In this document: positions 29,857 to 42,375 of the stretch, piece by piece
Position numbering within the stretch: the first letter of the stretch is position 1
How the letters are laid out: every line of letters begins with the position of its first letter
From: Pseudomonas sp. MF4836
GTDB lineage: Bacteria; Pseudomonadota; Gammaproteobacteria; Pseudomonadales; Pseudomonadaceae
Assembly: GCF_002018875.1 (NCBI RefSeq)
Contig: NZ_MVOL01000003.1
Span: 62,001 to 126,000 of the forward strand
Reading direction: 5' to 3'
DNA: 64,000 bases
The notes under the pieces: generated by a model
Told to the model about the DNA's origin: nothing
Databases searched by the model: none
Seen by the model: the letters and a program-made list of their open reading frames with translations, nothing else
Translations under genes and position numbers: made by a program

Positions 29857-30264
29857 ATGGTTGAAAATAGCGAACTACGTAAAGCCGGCCTTAAAGTGAC
29901 TCTGCCACGGGTCAAAATTCTACAAATGCTCGATTCCGCCGAGCAGCGACACATGAGCGCCGAAGATGTTTACAAGGCGCTGATGGAAGCTGGCGAGGAT
30001 GTCGGTCTGGCCACGGTTTACCGTGTACTGACTCAGTTCGAAGCTGCAGGCCTTGTGGTTCGCCACAATTTTGATGGCGGCCACGCTGTATTCGAACTGG
30101 CCGACGGCGGCCACCACGACCATATGGTCAACGTGGAGTCTGGCGAAGTGATCGAATTCTTCGACGAAGAAATCGAAAAACTGCAAAAGGCGATCGTCGA
30201 GAAGCATGGCTTCGAGTTGGTGGATCACAACTTGGTGTTGTACGTACGCCACAAGAAAAAGTAA
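29857..30264 (+). CDS. fur: Ferric uptake regulator
   Basis: 135 residues from the ATG at 29857, the usual Fur start (MVENSELRKAG). The winged HTH ends with VGLATVYRVLTQFEAAGLV (about 50-68), followed by the HHDHMV metal motif. The Pseudomonas protein lacks the CxxC zinc pair of E. coli Fur, as expected for this genus. It represses iron uptake genes with Fe2+. Promoter region shared with bamE. Confidence 0.97.
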   Translation: MVENSELRKAGLKVTLPRVKILQMLDSAEQRHMSAEDVYKALMEAGEDVGLATVYRVLTQFEAAGLVVRHNFDGGHAVFELADGGHHDHMVNVESGEVIEFFDEEIEKLQKAIVEKHGFELVDHNLVLYVRHKKK

Positions 30265-30296
30265 GCATGTCGCGCGGGCCATGTCCGCGAAACGAA

Positions 30297-30322
30297 CGAA
30301 GGCGACCCTAGGGTCGCCTTCG
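30297..30322. terminator. Hairpin between convergent fur and recN
   Basis: A 12-bp inverted repeat, CGAAGGCGACCC with GGGTCGCCTTCG, separated by TA. It lies between the two stop codons and can terminate either way. Confidence 0.8.
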
Positions 30323-30350
30323 TGCTTTCTGGCTTTCGAGTAACGAGCGC

Positions 30351-32024
30351 TTAGATTTTTGCGGTCACCACCATCTTTTTCGCATGGGCCAGCGACTCTT
30401 TAGTCAGGTCGATGCCACCCAGCATGCGAGCGACCTCTTCGACACGCTCGGTCTTACCCAGATTGGACACCGCCGTATGGGTGGCGTCGCTACCGCGCAC
30501 CTTATGCACGAATAGATGCTGATGGCCCTGGGCAGCCACTTGCGGCAAGTGAGTGACGGTGAGTACCTGGCCTCGTTCGCCCAGTCGACGCAACAATTGG
30601 CCAACAATCTCTGCGGTCGGGCCTCCGATACCCACATCCACTTCGTCGAATACCAAAGTCGGTACTCGGGAGGTTTGCGCGGTGATCACCTGGATCGCCA
30701 GGCTGATACGTGACAGTTCGCCCCCGGACGCGACCTTGGCCAGGGCCTTGAGCGGTTGCCCAGGGTTGGCGCTGACCAGCAATTCCACCTGTTCCAGGCC
30801 ATAGGGCAGCAACTCATCGCTGGTGTTGGCGTGCAACTCGATGGTGAAGCGCCCGCCGGGCATGCCCAGGCGCTGTATCTCCTGCTCGACCGCACTGGCC
30901 AGGGTGGTGGCGGCTTGCTGGCGCAGGCGGCTCAGTTCCTTGGCTTTCTCCTGGTAATGCCGGGCATATGACTTCAGCTCGTCACCAAGGCGCTCGATGG
31001 ACTCGTCATTGGCGTCCAGCGCTTCGATTTCATCCAGCAGCTGTTGCTGCATGGCTGCCAGTTCGGTTGGCTGGATTCGGTGCTTGCGGGCCAGGGTATA
31101 GATAGCGTCGAGGCGCTCCTCCAGTTGTTGCAGGCGTGCTGGATCGGCATCGAAGTGGTCGAGAAAGCGATTCAGCTCGCCCACGGCTTCCTCGACCTGG
31201 ATCTGAGCGCTGGCCAGCAGATTGGTGGCCTCACCCAGGGCGGTCGGCGAGTTGCCGACGCTCGACAGGCGATTGAGGCTGGCGGTCAGGGCATTGAGGA
31301 CATTGCCGGAATCGCTTTCACTGCATTGCTCGACCACCTGTCGGCAAATGCCGAGCAGGGTTTCGGCGTTGGTCAGGTTTTTGTGTTCCTGTTCCAGTTG
31401 CTCCAGTTCGTTGTCGCCCAGGCCCAGGTTTTCCAGCTCTTCCATTTGATAGCTGAGCAGTTGATGGCGGGCGCGTTGCTCGTCGCCGGAGTTGGACAGG
31501 CGTTCAAGCTCCTGGCGCGTCTGGCGCCAGCGTTGCGCGGCAAGCTGTACCTGGCGCGACAGGTCGGTAGCGCCGGCGTACTCGTCGAGCAGGCGCCGAT
31601 GGGTCTCGGTTTTCAGCAGCGACTGATGTTCGTGCTGGCTGTGGATATCGATCAACAGTTCGCCGAGGGCCTTGAGATCACCCAGCGGGCAGGGCGAGCC
31701 ATTGATATAGCCGCGCGAGCGCCCCTCGGCCGTAATGACCCGGCGTAAAATGCACGGGCTCTCGCTGTCCAGGTCGCGTTCGGCCAGCCAGGTACGGGCT
31801 TCAGGGATATCCACAAGGTCGAACGTCGCGAGGATGTCGGCCTTGTCTGCGCCCGGACGCACCACGCCACTGTCGGCGCGATCCCCCAGGGTCAAGCCCA
31901 GGGCGTCGAGCATGATCGACTTGCCGGCGCCGGTTTCGCCCGTGATGACGCTCATCCCGCGATCCAGTTCCAGATCGAGATGTTCAACGATGGCGTAGTT
32001 GTGTACGGACAGGTGCACCAGCAT
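30351..32024 (-). CDS. recN: DNA repair protein RecN
   Basis: 557 residues, full length. An SMC-like ABC ATPase: Walker A GETGAGKS at 29-36, a long coiled-coil middle (about 160-370), signature ASGGELSRI and Walker B LVFDEVDVGIGG. RecN brings DNA ends together at double-strand breaks. A LexA box lies 25 bases upstream, so it should be an SOS gene. It converges on fur. Confidence 0.97.
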   Translation of the reverse strand: MLVHLSVHNYAIVEHLDLELDRGMSVITGETGAGKSIMLDALGLTLGDRADSGVVRPGADKADILATFDLVDIPEARTWLAERDLDSESPCILRRVITAEGRSRGYINGSPCPLGDLKALGELLIDIHSQHEHQSLLKTETHRRLLDEYAGATDLSRQVQLAAQRWRQTRQELERLSNSGDEQRARHQLLSYQMEELENLGLGDNELEQLEQEHKNLTNAETLLGICRQVVEQCSESDSGNVLNALTASLNRLSSVGNSPTALGEATNLLASAQIQVEEAVGELNRFLDHFDADPARLQQLEERLDAIYTLARKHRIQPTELAAMQQQLLDEIEALDANDESIERLGDELKSYARHYQEKAKELSRLRQQAATTLASAVEQEIQRLGMPGGRFTIELHANTSDELLPYGLEQVELLVSANPGQPLKALAKVASGGELSRISLAIQVITAQTSRVPTLVFDEVDVGIGGPTAEIVGQLLRRLGERGQVLTVTHLPQVAAQGHQHLFVHKVRGSDATHTAVSNLGKTERVEEVARMLGGIDLTKESLAHAKKMVVTAKI

Positions 32025-32048
32025 GACGGCCGCTCCCAGGCTTTAAGT

Positions 32049-32064
32049 CTGGTTATTTATACAG
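32049..32064. promoter_or_regulatory. LexA (SOS) box of recN
   Basis: CTGGTTATTTATACAG fits CTG-N10-CAG with an AT-rich centre. It lies 25 bases upstream of the recN start on the minus strand. Confidence 0.85.
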
Positions 32065-32194
32065 TGTTTTGTTTCTGGCTGACAATGCCCTCCCTTAGCT
32101 CGATTTGCTTGGGTGGAAAACTTTTTTAGCGCAACCAGGAATGTCGAACCCAGGTGTGTTTCCAGTCTTGAAAGGTTTTGCCATGGGTCGAGCC

Positions 32195-32223
32195 CTTGAA
32201 CCTGAGAAATGCGACCCCATATA
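32195..32223 (+). promoter_or_regulatory. Sigma-32 promoter of grpE
   Basis: CTTGAA at 32195-32200, a 14-base spacer, then CCCCATATA at 32215-32223. This closely fits the heat-shock consensus CTTGAAA-N11-16-CCCCATNT. It lies about 50 bases before grpE. Confidence 0.9.
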
Positions 32224-32275
32224 CCGGGACAGAAGCGTGAGTTGAGCTCACGGACGTTATTGAAAGGAGAATTTC

Positions 32276-32842
32276 ATGGCTGACGAACAGACGCTGGATA
32301 CGCAAAATCTAGACGCCAATCAGGCTCCCGAGACCTCGGGCGAAGACCTGGTGGCTCGTGTAAAAGTGCTCGAAGAGCAGCTGGCCGGCGCTCAGGATCA
32401 GGCTTTGCGTGTTGCTGCCGATCTGCAGAACGTCCGCCGCCGTGCCGAGCAGGACGTGGAAAAAGCGCACAAATTCGCGTTGGAACGCTTTGCTGGCGAC
32501 CTGTTGCCAGTGATCGACAGCCTCGAGCGTGGCCTGGAGCTGTCCAGCGCGGATGACGAAAGCATTCGTCCGATGCGTGAAGGGATCGAGCTGACCCTGA
32601 AGATGTTCCACGACACCCTCAAGCGCTATCAGCTGGAAGCCATCGACCCGCACGGCGAACCGTTCAACGCCGAGCATCATCAGGCGATGGCCATGCAGGA
32701 AAGCGCCGATATGGAACCCAACAGCGTGCTCAAGGTGTTCCAGAAGGGCTATCAGCTCAATGGCCGCCTGCTGCGCCCGGCCATGGTCGTGGTCAGCAAG
32801 GCTCCGGCTCCGGTTTCGCCTTCTATTGATGAGAAGGCTTGA
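32276..32842 (+). CDS. grpE: Nucleotide exchange factor GrpE
   Basis: 188 residues. An acidic start, a long helix (about 23-65), then the beta domain with [13 protein letters not shown] and [18 protein letters not shown], the family signature. It releases ADP from DnaK. The ATG follows GAAAGGAG. Its stop codon lies inside the -35 element of a second heat-shock promoter for dnaK. Confidence 0.97.
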   Translation: MADEQTLDTQNLDANQAPETSGEDLVARVKVLEEQLAGAQDQALRVAADLQNVRRRAEQDVEKAHKFALERFAGDLLPVIDSLERGLELSSADDESIRPMREGIELTLKMFHDTLKRYQLEAIDPHGEPFNAEHHQAMAMQESADMEPNSVLKVFQKGYQLNGRLLRPAMVVVSKAPAPVSPSIDEKA

Positions 32843-32866
32843 AATCAGCCGTAAGGCCCCCATTTA
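32838..32866 (+). promoter_or_regulatory. Second sigma-32 promoter, for dnaK, overlapping the grpE stop
   Basis: CTTGAAA at 32838-32844, a 12-base spacer and CCCCCATTTA at 32857-32866. The TGA of grpE is part of the -35 box. It would let dnaK rise independently of grpE. Confidence 0.85.
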
Positions 32867-32944
32867 GAAGTCAAGCGTTTAAGTGCTACCGCAGTTGGCC
32901 ACCACCGCTGCGGCAACAAAATCCAAAGTTTCGGGAGAGTTAAC

Positions 32945-34861
32945 ATGGGCAAAATTATCGGTATCGACCTGGGGACTACCAACTCCTGCGTCTCTATTCT
33001 TGAAAACGGCAACGTTAAAGTTATCGAAAACGCCGAAGGCGCGCGTACCACGCCGTCGATCGTTGCGTATGCCAACGATGGCGAAATCCTGGTTGGTCAG
33101 TCGGCCAAGCGTCAGGCAGTGACCAATCCGCATAACACCCTGTACGCGGTGAAGCGTCTGATCGGTCGTCGCTTCGAAGAAGAAGTGGTACAGAAAGACA
33201 TCCAGATGGTCCCTTACAAGATCGTCAAGGCTGACAACGCTGACGCCTGGGTTGAAGTGAACGGCCAGAAAATGTCGCCGCCACAGATTTCGGCTGAAAT
33301 CTTGAAAAAGATGAAGAAGACTGCCGAAGACTACCTTGGCGAGCCAGTGACCGAAGCGGTGATCACCGTTCCGGCCTACTTCAACGACAGCCAGCGTCAA
33401 GCCACCAAAGACGCCGGTCGTATTGCTGGCCTGGACGTAAAACGCATCATCAACGAACCAACCGCGGCCGCTCTGGCTTACGGTATGGACAAGGCCAAGG
33501 GCGATCACACCGTGATCGTTTATGACCTGGGTGGCGGTACCTTCGACGTTTCGGTGATCGAGATTGCCGAAGTTGATGGTGAGCACCAGTTTGAAGTGTT
33601 GGCCACCAACGGTGACACCTTCCTGGGTGGTGAAGACTTTGACATTCGTCTGATCGACTACCTCGTCGACGAATTCAAGAAAGAAAGCGGCATGAACCTC
33701 AAGGGTGACCCGCTGGCCATGCAGCGCCTGAAAGAAGCTGCCGAAAAAGCCAAGATCGAGCTGTCCTCGAGCCTGCAGACCGACGTCAACCTGCCGTACA
33801 TCACTGCAGATGCCACCGGTCCTAAGCACTTGAACGTGAAGATTTCTCGCGCCAAGTTGGAAGCTCTGGTTGAAGACCTGGTTCAGCGCACCATCGAGCC
33901 TTGCCGCATCGCTCTGAAAGACTCGGGCATCGAAGTTGGCGCGATCAACGACGTGATCCTGGTCGGTGGTCAGACCCGTATGCCGCTGGTGCAGAAGCTG
34001 GTGACCGAGTTCTTCGGTAAAGAAGCACGTAAAGACGTCAACCCGGACGAAGCGGTTGCCATGGGTGCTGCTATCCAGGGTGCGGTACTGGCCGGTGACG
34101 TGAAAGACGTCCTGCTGCTCGACGTCAGCCCGCTGACCCTGGGTATCGAAACCATGGGTGGCGTGATGACCGCGCTGATCGAGAAAAACACCACGATTCC
34201 TACCAAGAAATCGCAAGTGTTCTCGACTGCCGACGACAACCAGGGCGCTGTGACCATTCACGTGCTGCAAGGTGAGCGTAAGCAAGCGGCCCAGAACAAG
34301 TCCCTGGGCAAGTTCGATCTGGCCGAGATTCCACCAGCACCACGTGGCGTGCCACAAATTGAAGTGACCTTCGACATCGACGCCAACGGCATTCTGCACG
34401 TAGGCGCCAAAGACAAGGCCACCGGCAAGACTCAGTCGATCGTGATCAAGGCCAACTCCGGTCTGTCCGAGGAAGAGATTCAGCAGATGATTCGCGATGC
34501 TGAAACCAACGCCGACGAAGACCGCAAGTTCGAAGAGCTGGCCAGCGCGCGTAACCAAGGTGACGCCCTGGTTCACTCGACTCGCAAAATGATCGCTGAT
34601 GCTGGCGACAAAGTGACCGCTGAAGAGAAAACCGCAATCGAAGCGGCTGTGGTTGCCCTTGAAGCCGCCGTCAAAGGCGACGACAAAGCAGCCATTGACG
34701 CGAAGGTTGAAGAGCTGTCCAAAGTCTCGGCGCCGGTTGCTCAGAAGATGTACGCCGAACAGGCCCAGCCTGCAGAAGGCGCGGCTCAGCCAGGCGAGTC
34801 GGCTGAAAAAGCTGACGATGTAGTCGACGCTGAGTTCGAAGAAGTAAAAGACCACAAGTAA
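32945..34861 (+). CDS. dnaK: Chaperone DnaK (Hsp70)
   Basis: 638 residues, full length. The nucleotide-binding domain starts [13 protein letters not shown] and carries [14 protein letters not shown]; the substrate domain follows from about 390, ending in an acidic EEVKDHK-type tail. It folds proteins with DnaJ and GrpE. The ATG follows GGGAGAGTTAAC. A REP-like palindrome and a terminator lie between it and dnaJ. Confidence 0.98.
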   Translation: MGKIIGIDLGTTNSCVSILENGNVKVIENAEGARTTPSIVAYANDGEILVGQSAKRQAVTNPHNTLYAVKRLIGRRFEEEVVQKDIQMVPYKIVKADNADAWVEVNGQKMSPPQISAEILKKMKKTAEDYLGEPVTEAVITVPAYFNDSQRQATKDAGRIAGLDVKRIINEPTAAALAYGMDKAKGDHTVIVYDLGGGTFDVSVIEIAEVDGEHQFEVLATNGDTFLGGEDFDIRLIDYLVDEFKKESGMNLKGDPLAMQRLKEAAEKAKIELSSSLQTDVNLPYITADATGPKHLNVKISRAKLEALVEDLVQRTIEPCRIALKDSGIEVGAINDVILVGGQTRMPLVQKLVTEFFGKEARKDVNPDEAVAMGAAIQGAVLAGDVKDVLLLDVSPLTLGIETMGGVMTALIEKNTTIPTKKSQVFSTADDNQGAVTIHVLQGERKQAAQNKSLGKFDLAEIPPAPRGVPQIEVTFDIDANGILHVGAKDKATGKTQSIVIKANSGLSEEEIQQMIRDAETNADEDRKFEELASARNQGDALVHSTRKMIADAGDKVTAEEKTAIEAAVVALEAAVKGDDKAAIDAKVEELSKVSAPVAQKMYAEQAQPAEGAAQPGESAEKADDVVDAEFEEVKDHK

Positions 34862-34920
34862 GACTGCTTGTTGGTCGGCCAGTTGACTGCCTTTGTGCGG
34901 TGGCTGGTAGGATGTCGCCG

Positions 34921-34940
34921 CGCGGGAGCTTGCTCCCGCG
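34921..34940. repeat. REP-like palindrome
   Basis: CGCGGGAGC-TT-GCTCCCGCG, a perfect 9-bp stem with a two-base loop. The core GGGAGCTTGCTCCC is a common intergenic repeat in the P. fluorescens group (from memory). Confidence 0.65.
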
Positions 34941-35046
34941 TTGGCGTGTCTGGAGCAAGCGAAATTTTTTACTCGGCGTGACCTGTCACGCGGGGTGGCG
35001 GTATGGCCGGAAATGCTCCTGCTTTCCGAGCGGGATTACCGCAATG

Positions 35047-35071
35047 GCCGGCCACTGCTGGCTGGTTTTTT
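35047..35071 (+). terminator. Terminator between dnaK and dnaJ
   Basis: CCGGCCA (35048-35054) pairs with TGGCTGG (35059-35065, one wobble) around CTGC and is followed by TTTTTT. It would limit read-through from dnaK. Confidence 0.65.
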
Positions 35072-35091
35072 CAAAGACCAGGATCGTTGAA

Positions 35092-35120
35092 TTGACGTGA
35101 GTTGGGTCCGGGCCTGTATT
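35092..35120 (+). promoter_or_regulatory. Possible sigma-70 promoter of dnaJ
   Basis: TTGACG at 35092-35097, a 17-base spacer and TGTATT at 35115-35120. Four of six -10 bases match. It follows the hairpin, so it could supply dnaJ transcription. Confidence 0.4.
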
Positions 35121-35186
35121 GGGGCTCAACGAGTTTGGCGAGGCTCAGGAGAGCTTGGCCGGACGTCCTTAAGAGTGCAAAGACTT

Positions 35187-37128
<1,942 letters not shown>

Positions 37129-37138
37129 TGATGCACTC

Positions 37139-37174
37139 AAAACAGGGTTCAGCCATGTGCCTGAGCCCTGTTTT
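37139..37174 (+). terminator. Intrinsic terminator of dapB
   Basis: AAAACAGGGTTCAG (37139-37152) pairs with CTGAGCCCTGTTTT (37161-37174), one wobble, around an eight-base loop. It begins 11 bases past the dapB stop. Confidence 0.85.
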
Positions 37175-37305
37175 ATCCCGCTAAGCGATGTTCTGTCGCA
37201 TTCCTCTGCCTTTTAGGCTCATTAGCGGTGGACCAAAAAAGCCTTTTTCTGTAAGCTACAGCTTTAGTGTGTTCACTAAAAGCGCGCAGAATAATTCAGT
37301 GAATG

Positions 37306-37342
37306 AGCGGGGTGACGTGTCCATACGTCACTCCGCTTTTTT
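37306..37342 (+). terminator. Terminator-like hairpin in the carA leader (candidate attenuator)
   Basis: AGCGGGGTGACGT (37306-37318) pairs with ACGTCACTCCGCT (37325-37337) around GTCCAT, with one wobble, and runs into TTTTTT. It lies 44 bases before the carA start and well past the dapB terminator, so it belongs to the carA leader unless carA starts from a promoter beyond it. Confidence 0.7.
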
Positions 37343-37386
37343 ACACCTGCGATCGCCCTTTCAGGCTTTACTTACGGGAGGTCTTC

Positions 37387-38523
37387 TTGACTAAGCCAGC
37401 CATACTCGCCCTTGCTGATGGCAGCATTTTTCGCGGCGAAGCAATTGGAGCCGACGGTCAAACCGTTGGTGAGGTGGTATTTAACACCGCCATGACCGGC
37501 TATCAGGAAATCCTTACCGATCCTTCCTACGCCCAGCAGATCGTTACCCTGACTTACCCGCACATTGGCAACACCGGCACCACACCGGAAGACGCCGAAT
37601 CCGACCGCGTCTGGTCCGCCGGCCTGGTCATTCGTGACCTGCCAATGGTTGCGAGCAACTGGCGTAACACCATGTCCCTGTCCGATTACCTGAAAGCCAA
37701 CAATGTTGTGGCAATCGCCGGTATCGACACCCGTCGCCTGACCCGCATCCTGCGTGAGAAAGGCGCACAGAACGGCTGCATCATGGCCGGTGACAACATC
37801 TCCGAAGAAGCCGCCATCGCCGCCGCCCAGGGCTTCCCTGGCCTCAAGGGCATGGACCTGGCGAAAGTCGTCAGCACCCAGAAGCAATACGAGTGGCGCT
37901 CGACTGTCTGGGACCTGAAAACCGACAGCCACGCGACCATCGAGGCCTCCGAGCTGCCGTACCACGTGGTGGCCTACGACTACGGCGTCAAGGTGAACAT
38001 CCTGCGCATGCTGGTCGAGCGCGGCTGCCGCGTAACCGTGGTCCCTGCACAGACCCCGGCTGCCGATGTCCTGGCCCTGAAGCCGGATGGTGTATTCCTG
38101 TCCAACGGTCCTGGCGATCCGGAACCTTGCGACTACGCCATCAAGGCCATCAAGGAAGTGCTGGAAACCGAGATTCCGGTATTCGGTATCTGCCTCGGTC
38201 ACCAACTGCTGGCCCTGGCCTCCGGTGCCAAGACTCTGAAAATGGGTCACGGTCACCATGGCGCCAACCACCCGGTCCAGGACCTGGATACCGGTGTGGT
38301 GATGATCACCAGCCAGAACCACGGTTTTGCGGTAGATGAAGCGACCCTGCCAGCCAACGTCCGGGCGATTCACAAGTCGCTGTTCGACGGCACCCTGCAG
38401 GGTATCGAGCGTACCGACAAGAGCGCCTTCAGCTTCCAGGGTCACCCTGAAGCCAGCCCAGGCCCGAACGATGTGGCGCCGCTGTTCGACCGCTTCATCA
38501 ACGAGATGGCCAAGCGACGCTAA
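37387..38523 (+). CDS. carA: Carbamoyl-phosphate synthase small subunit
   Basis: 378 residues with a TTG start at 37387 after GGGAGGTCTTC. With this start the catalytic Cys falls at 269 (FGICLGHQ) and His at 353 ([10 protein letters not shown]), the same numbers as in E. coli CarA, which supports it. The subunit hydrolyses glutamine and feeds ammonia to CarB for arginine and pyrimidine synthesis. The longer open frame to 37303 would cross the leader hairpin and is rejected. carB follows after 129 bases. Confidence 0.97.
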   Translation: MTKPAILALADGSIFRGEAIGADGQTVGEVVFNTAMTGYQEILTDPSYAQQIVTLTYPHIGNTGTTPEDAESDRVWSAGLVIRDLPMVASNWRNTMSLSDYLKANNVVAIAGIDTRRLTRILREKGAQNGCIMAGDNISEEAAIAAAQGFPGLKGMDLAKVVSTQKQYEWRSTVWDLKTDSHATIEASELPYHVVAYDYGVKVNILRMLVERGCRVTVVPAQTPAADVLALKPDGVFLSNGPGDPEPCDYAIKAIKEVLETEIPVFGICLGHQLLALASGAKTLKMGHGHHGANHPVQDLDTGVVMITSQNHGFAVDEATLPANVRAIHKSLFDGTLQGIERTDKSAFSFQGHPEASPGPNDVAPLFDRFINEMAKRR

Positions 38524-38652
38524 GCGCTCGCCTTGAGAATGTAGCGAGAAGTCGTCCGAGGGCGGCCCCGATCAACCCGGTGGCCCCCTTGGAGCTTCAG
38601 AAATTGATCAAGACGGCTTGCCGACTGACCTGCGGATTTGAGTGACAAACCC

Positions 38653-41600
38653 ATGCCAAAACGTACAGACATTAAAAGCATCCTGATTCTCGGCGCTGGC
38701 CCGATCGTGATCGGCCAGGCCTGCGAATTCGACTACTCCGGCGCCCAGGCCTGTAAAGCCCTGCGCGAGGAGGGGTACCGCGTCATCCTGGTGAACTCCA
38801 ACCCGGCCACCATCATGACCGACCCGGACATGGCCGACGCCACCTACATCGAGCCGATCAAGTGGCAGACCGTTGCCAAGATCATCGAGAAGGAGCGTCC
38901 AGATGCCCTGTTGCCGACCATGGGTGGCCAGACCGCTCTGAACTGCGCTCTGGACCTGGAGCGCGAAGGCGTTCTGGAGAAGTTCGGCGTAGAAATGATC
39001 GGCGCCAACGCTGACACCATCGACAAGGCCGAAGACCGTTCGCGCTTTGACAAGGCGATGAAATCCATCGGCCTGGACTGCCCGCGTTCGGGTATTGCCC
39101 ACAGCATGGAAGAGGCCAATGCGGTCCTCGAAAAACTCGGCTTCCCGTGCATCATCCGTCCGTCCTTCACCATGGGCGGCACCGGTGGTGGTATCGCGTA
39201 CAACCGTGAAGAGTTCGAAGAAATCTGCGCTCGCGGCCTGGACCTGTCGCCGACCAAAGAGCTGCTGATCGACGAATCCCTGATCGGCTGGAAAGAGTAC
39301 GAGATGGAGGTTGTCCGCGATAAGAAGGACAACTGCATCATTGTCTGCTCCATCGAAAACTTTGACCCGATGGGCGTGCACACCGGTGACTCGATCACTG
39401 TTGCGCCAGCACAGACCCTGACGGACAAGGAATACCAGATCATGCGCAACGCCTCGTTGGCGGTACTGCGTGAGATCGGCGTTGAAACCGGCGGTTCCAA
39501 CGTTCAGTTCGGTATTTGCCCGGACACCGGCCGCATGGTCGTGATCGAGATGAACCCGCGTGTATCGCGTTCGTCGGCACTGGCATCGAAAGCTACCGGC
39601 TTCCCGATTGCGCGCATCGCCGCCAAGCTGGCGATCGGTTACACCCTGGACGAGCTGCAAAACGAAATCACTGGCGGCGCTACGCCGGCGTCCTTCGAAC
39701 CGTCAATCGACTATGTCGTGACCAAGCTGCCACGTTTTGCTTTCGAGAAATTCCCGAAGGCCGACGCTCGCCTGACCACCCAGATGAAGTCTGTCGGTGA
39801 AGTCATGGCCATCGGCCGGACCTTTCAGGAGTCTCTGCAGAAAGCCCTGCGTGGCCTGGAAGTGGGCGTTTGCGGTCTGGACGAGAAGCTCGACCTGAGC
39901 AACCCGGAAAGCATGAGCGTGCTCAAGCGCGAGCTGACCGTGCCGGGCGCTGAGCGTATCTGGTACGTGGCTGATGCTTTCCGCGCCGGCATGACCGTCG
40001 AAGACATCTTCGGCATGAACATGATCGATCCGTGGTTCCTGGTGCAGATTGAAGATCTGATCAAGGAAGAAGAGAAGGTCAAGACCCTCGGTCTGTCCTC
40101 CATCGACCGCGACCTGATGTTCCGCCTCAAGCGCAAGGGTTTCTCCGATCAGCGTCTGGCCAAGCTGCTGGGTGTGACCGAGAAGAACCTGCGCACGCAT
40201 CGCCACAAGCTGGATATCTTCCCGGTCTACAAGCGCGTTGACACCTGTGCCGCCGAGTTTGCCACCGACACCGCGTACCTGTACTCCACCTACGAGGAGG
40301 AGTGCGAAGCTGCGCCGTCGGGCCGCGACAAGATCATTATCCTGGGCGGTGGTCCAAACCGTATCGGCCAGGGCATCGAGTTCGATTACTGCTGCGTACA
40401 CGCCGCCCTCGCGCTGCGCGAAGACGGGTACGAGACCATCATGGTCAACTGCAACCCGGAAACCGTTTCCACTGACTACGACACTTCCGACCGTCTGTAC
40501 TTCGAGCCGGTAACGCTGGAAGACGTGCTGGAAATCTGCCGCGTCGAGAAGCCTAAAGGCGTGATCGTCCAGTACGGCGGCCAAACCCCGCTGAAACTGG
40601 CGCGTGCACTGGAAGCTGCTGGCGTGCCGATCATCGGCACCAGCCCTGATGCAATCGACCGTGCCGAAGACCGCGAGCGCTTCCAGCAAATGGTGGAACG
40701 CTTGAACCTGCGTCAGCCACCAAACGCCACCGTGCGCAGCGAAGATGAAGCGATTCGTGCAGCTGCCAAGATCGGCTACCCGCTGGTGGTGCGTCCTTCC
40801 TACGTGCTGGGCGGTCGGGCGATGGAAATCGTCTACGAAGAAGAAGAGCTCAAGCGCTACCTGCGTGACGCGGTGAAAGTGTCCAACGACAGCCCGGTGC
40901 TGCTCGACCACTTCCTCAACTGCGCCATCGAAATGGACGTGGATGCAGTTTGCGACGGCACCGATGTGGTGATTGGCGCAATCATGCAGCACATCGAACA
41001 GGCCGGTGTTCACTCCGGTGACTCTGCCTGCTCCCTGCCGCCATACTCGCTGCCTGTGCATATCCAGGACGAGATGCGCGAACAGGTCAAGAAAATGGCC
41101 CTGGAGCTAGGTGTTGTCGGCCTGATGAACGTGCAGTTGGCGCTGCAAGGCGAGGACATCTACGTCATCGAAGTCAACCCGCGCGCTTCCCGTACCGTAC
41201 CGTTCGTATCCAAGTGCATCGGTGTGTCCCTGGCCATGATCGCGGCTCGCGTGATGGCGGGTAAAACCCTGAAGGAAATCGGTTTCACCAAGGAAATCAT
41301 TCCGAACTTCTACAGCGTGAAAGAGGCGGTGTTCCCTTTCGCCAAGTTCCCTGGTGTGGACCCGATCCTCGGCCCAGAGATGAAGTCCACCGGTGAAGTG
41401 ATGGGTGTCGGTGACACCTTCGGCGAGGCCTTCGCCAAGGCCCAGATGGGGGCCAGCGAAGTGTTGCCGACTGGCGGTACCGCGTTCATCAGCGTGCGTG
41501 ACGATGACAAGCCGCTGGTTGCAGGTGTGGCTCGTGATCTGATCAACTTGGGTTTCGAAGTGGTTGCCACTGCCGGGACTGCCAAGCTGATTGAAGCTGC

Positions 41601-41874
41601 CGGTCTGAAAGTGCGTCGTGTGAACAAGGTGACCGAAGGTCGTCCGCACGTGGTCGACATGATCAAGAATGACGAAGTCACTCTGATTATCAACACCACG
41701 GAAGGTCGCCAGTCGATCGCTGATTCCTACTCCATTCGTCGTAATGCCTTGCAGCACAAGATCTACTGCACCACGACCATTGCTGCTGGCGAAGCCATCT
41801 GCGAAGCGTTGAAGTTCGGTCCCGAGAAGACCGTGCGCCGCTTGCAGGATCTACACGCAGGATTGAAGGCATGA
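38653..41874 (+). CDS. carB: Carbamoyl-phosphate synthase large subunit
   Basis: 1073 residues from the ATG at 38653 (MPKRTDIKS), the usual Pseudomonas start. Two homologous halves each have an ATP-grasp unit: [17 protein letters not shown] near 12 and [17 protein letters not shown] near 564. A C-terminal MGS-like domain (about 940-1073) is the allosteric site for UMP and ornithine. The stop overlaps the greA start by four bases. Intact and full length. Confidence 0.98.
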   Translation: MPKRTDIKSILILGAGPIVIGQACEFDYSGAQACKALREEGYRVILVNSNPATIMTDPDMADATYIEPIKWQTVAKIIEKERPDALLPTMGGQTALNCALDLEREGVLEKFGVEMIGANADTIDKAEDRSRFDKAMKSIGLDCPRSGIAHSMEEANAVLEKLGFPCIIRPSFTMGGTGGGIAYNREEFEEICARGLDLSPTKELLIDESLIGWKEYEMEVVRDKKDNCIIVCSIENFDPMGVHTGDSITVAPAQTLTDKEYQIMRNASLAVLREIGVETGGSNVQFGICPDTGRMVVIEMNPRVSRSSALASKATGFPIARIAAKLAIGYTLDELQNEITGGATPASFEPSIDYVVTKLPRFAFEKFPKADARLTTQMKSVGEVMAIGRTFQESLQKALRGLEVGVCGLDEKLDLSNPESMSVLKRELTVPGAERIWYVADAFRAGMTVEDIFGMNMIDPWFLVQIEDLIKEEEKVKTLGLSSIDRDLMFRLKRKGFSDQRLAKLLGVTEKNLRTHRHKLDIFPVYKRVDTCAAEFATDTAYLYSTYEEECEAAPSGRDKIIILGGGPNRIGQGIEFDYCCVHAALALREDGYETIMVNCNPETVSTDYDTSDRLYFEPVTLEDVLEICRVEKPKGVIVQYGGQTPLKLARALEAAGVPIIGTSPDAIDRAEDRERFQQMVERLNLRQPPNATVRSEDEAIRAAAKIGYPLVVRPSYVLGGRAMEIVYEEEELKRYLRDAVKVSNDSPVLLDHFLNCAIEMDVDAVCDGTDVVIGAIMQHIEQAGVHSGDSACSLPPYSLPVHIQDEMREQVKKMALELGVVGLMNVQLALQGEDIYVIEVNPRASRTVPFVSKCIGVSLAMIAARVMAGKTLKEIGFTKEIIPNFYSVKEAVFPFAKFPGVDPILGPEMKSTGEVMGVGDTFGEAFAKAQMGASEVLPTGGTAFISVRDDDKPLVAGVARDLINLGFEVVATAGTAKLIEAAGLKVRRVNKVTEGRPHVVDMIKNDEVTLIINTTEGRQSIADSYSIRRNALQHKIYCTTTIAAGEAICEALKFGPEKTVRRLQDLHAGLKA

Positions 41875-42347
41875 TCAAATACCCGATGACTGTCCAGGGC
41901 GCTAAAGCCCTGGAAGAAGAGCACGCTCACCTGACCAAGGTCGTTCGTCCTAAGCTTAGCCAGGACATCGGAACGGCCCGCGAGTTGGGTGACCTTAAAG
42001 AGAACGCCGAATACCATGCTGCCCGCGAGCAGCAAGGTATGGTCGAGGCGCGGATTCGCGATATTGAAGGCCGCATGCAGAATGCGGTGATCATCGATGT
42101 CACGACCATTCCTCACACCGGTAAAGTGATTTTCGGCACCACGGTCGAGATCGCCAACGTCGAAACTGACGAAAGCGTGACCTATCAAATCGTGGGAGAG
42201 GATGAAGCGGACTTCAAACTCGGCAAGATCTCCGTCGGTTCGCCACTGGCCCGTGCCTTGATTGCCAAGGAAGAGGGTGATGTGGTCGCCGTCAAAACGC
42301 CAGGTGGCGTTATCGAGTACGAGATTGTCGAAGTTCGTCACATCTGA
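41871..42347 (+). CDS. greA: Transcription elongation factor GreA
   Basis: 158 residues: an N-terminal coiled coil with the acidic tip [15 protein letters not shown] (about 41-55) and a C-terminal FKBP-like domain. It stimulates transcript cleavage by backtracked RNA polymerase. Overlaps carB by four bases; a carA-carB-greA operon is known in Pseudomonas. Confidence 0.97.
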   Translation: MIKYPMTVQGAKALEEEHAHLTKVVRPKLSQDIGTARELGDLKENAEYHAAREQQGMVEARIRDIEGRMQNAVIIDVTTIPHTGKVIFGTTVEIANVETDESVTYQIVGEDEADFKLGKISVGSPLARALIAKEEGDVVAVKTPGGVIEYEIVEVRHI

Positions 42348-42375
42348 AAGACGGCACCCGCTTCGCGCGGGTGCC

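Larger units (their letters stand above)
34862..35186. other. dnaK-dnaJ intergenic region
   Basis: 325 bases, unusually long for this operon. It contains a REP-like palindrome at 34921-34940, a T-tailed hairpin at 35047-35071 and a promoter-like sequence at 35092-35120. No gene is seen. Confidence 0.6.

Noticed and set aside
37188..37394. 68-codon frame in the carA leader as an attenuator leader peptide
   Set aside because: It passes through the leader hairpin, ends over the carA start, and has no run of regulatory codons (no clear Arg or pyrimidine-linked signal); probably chance.
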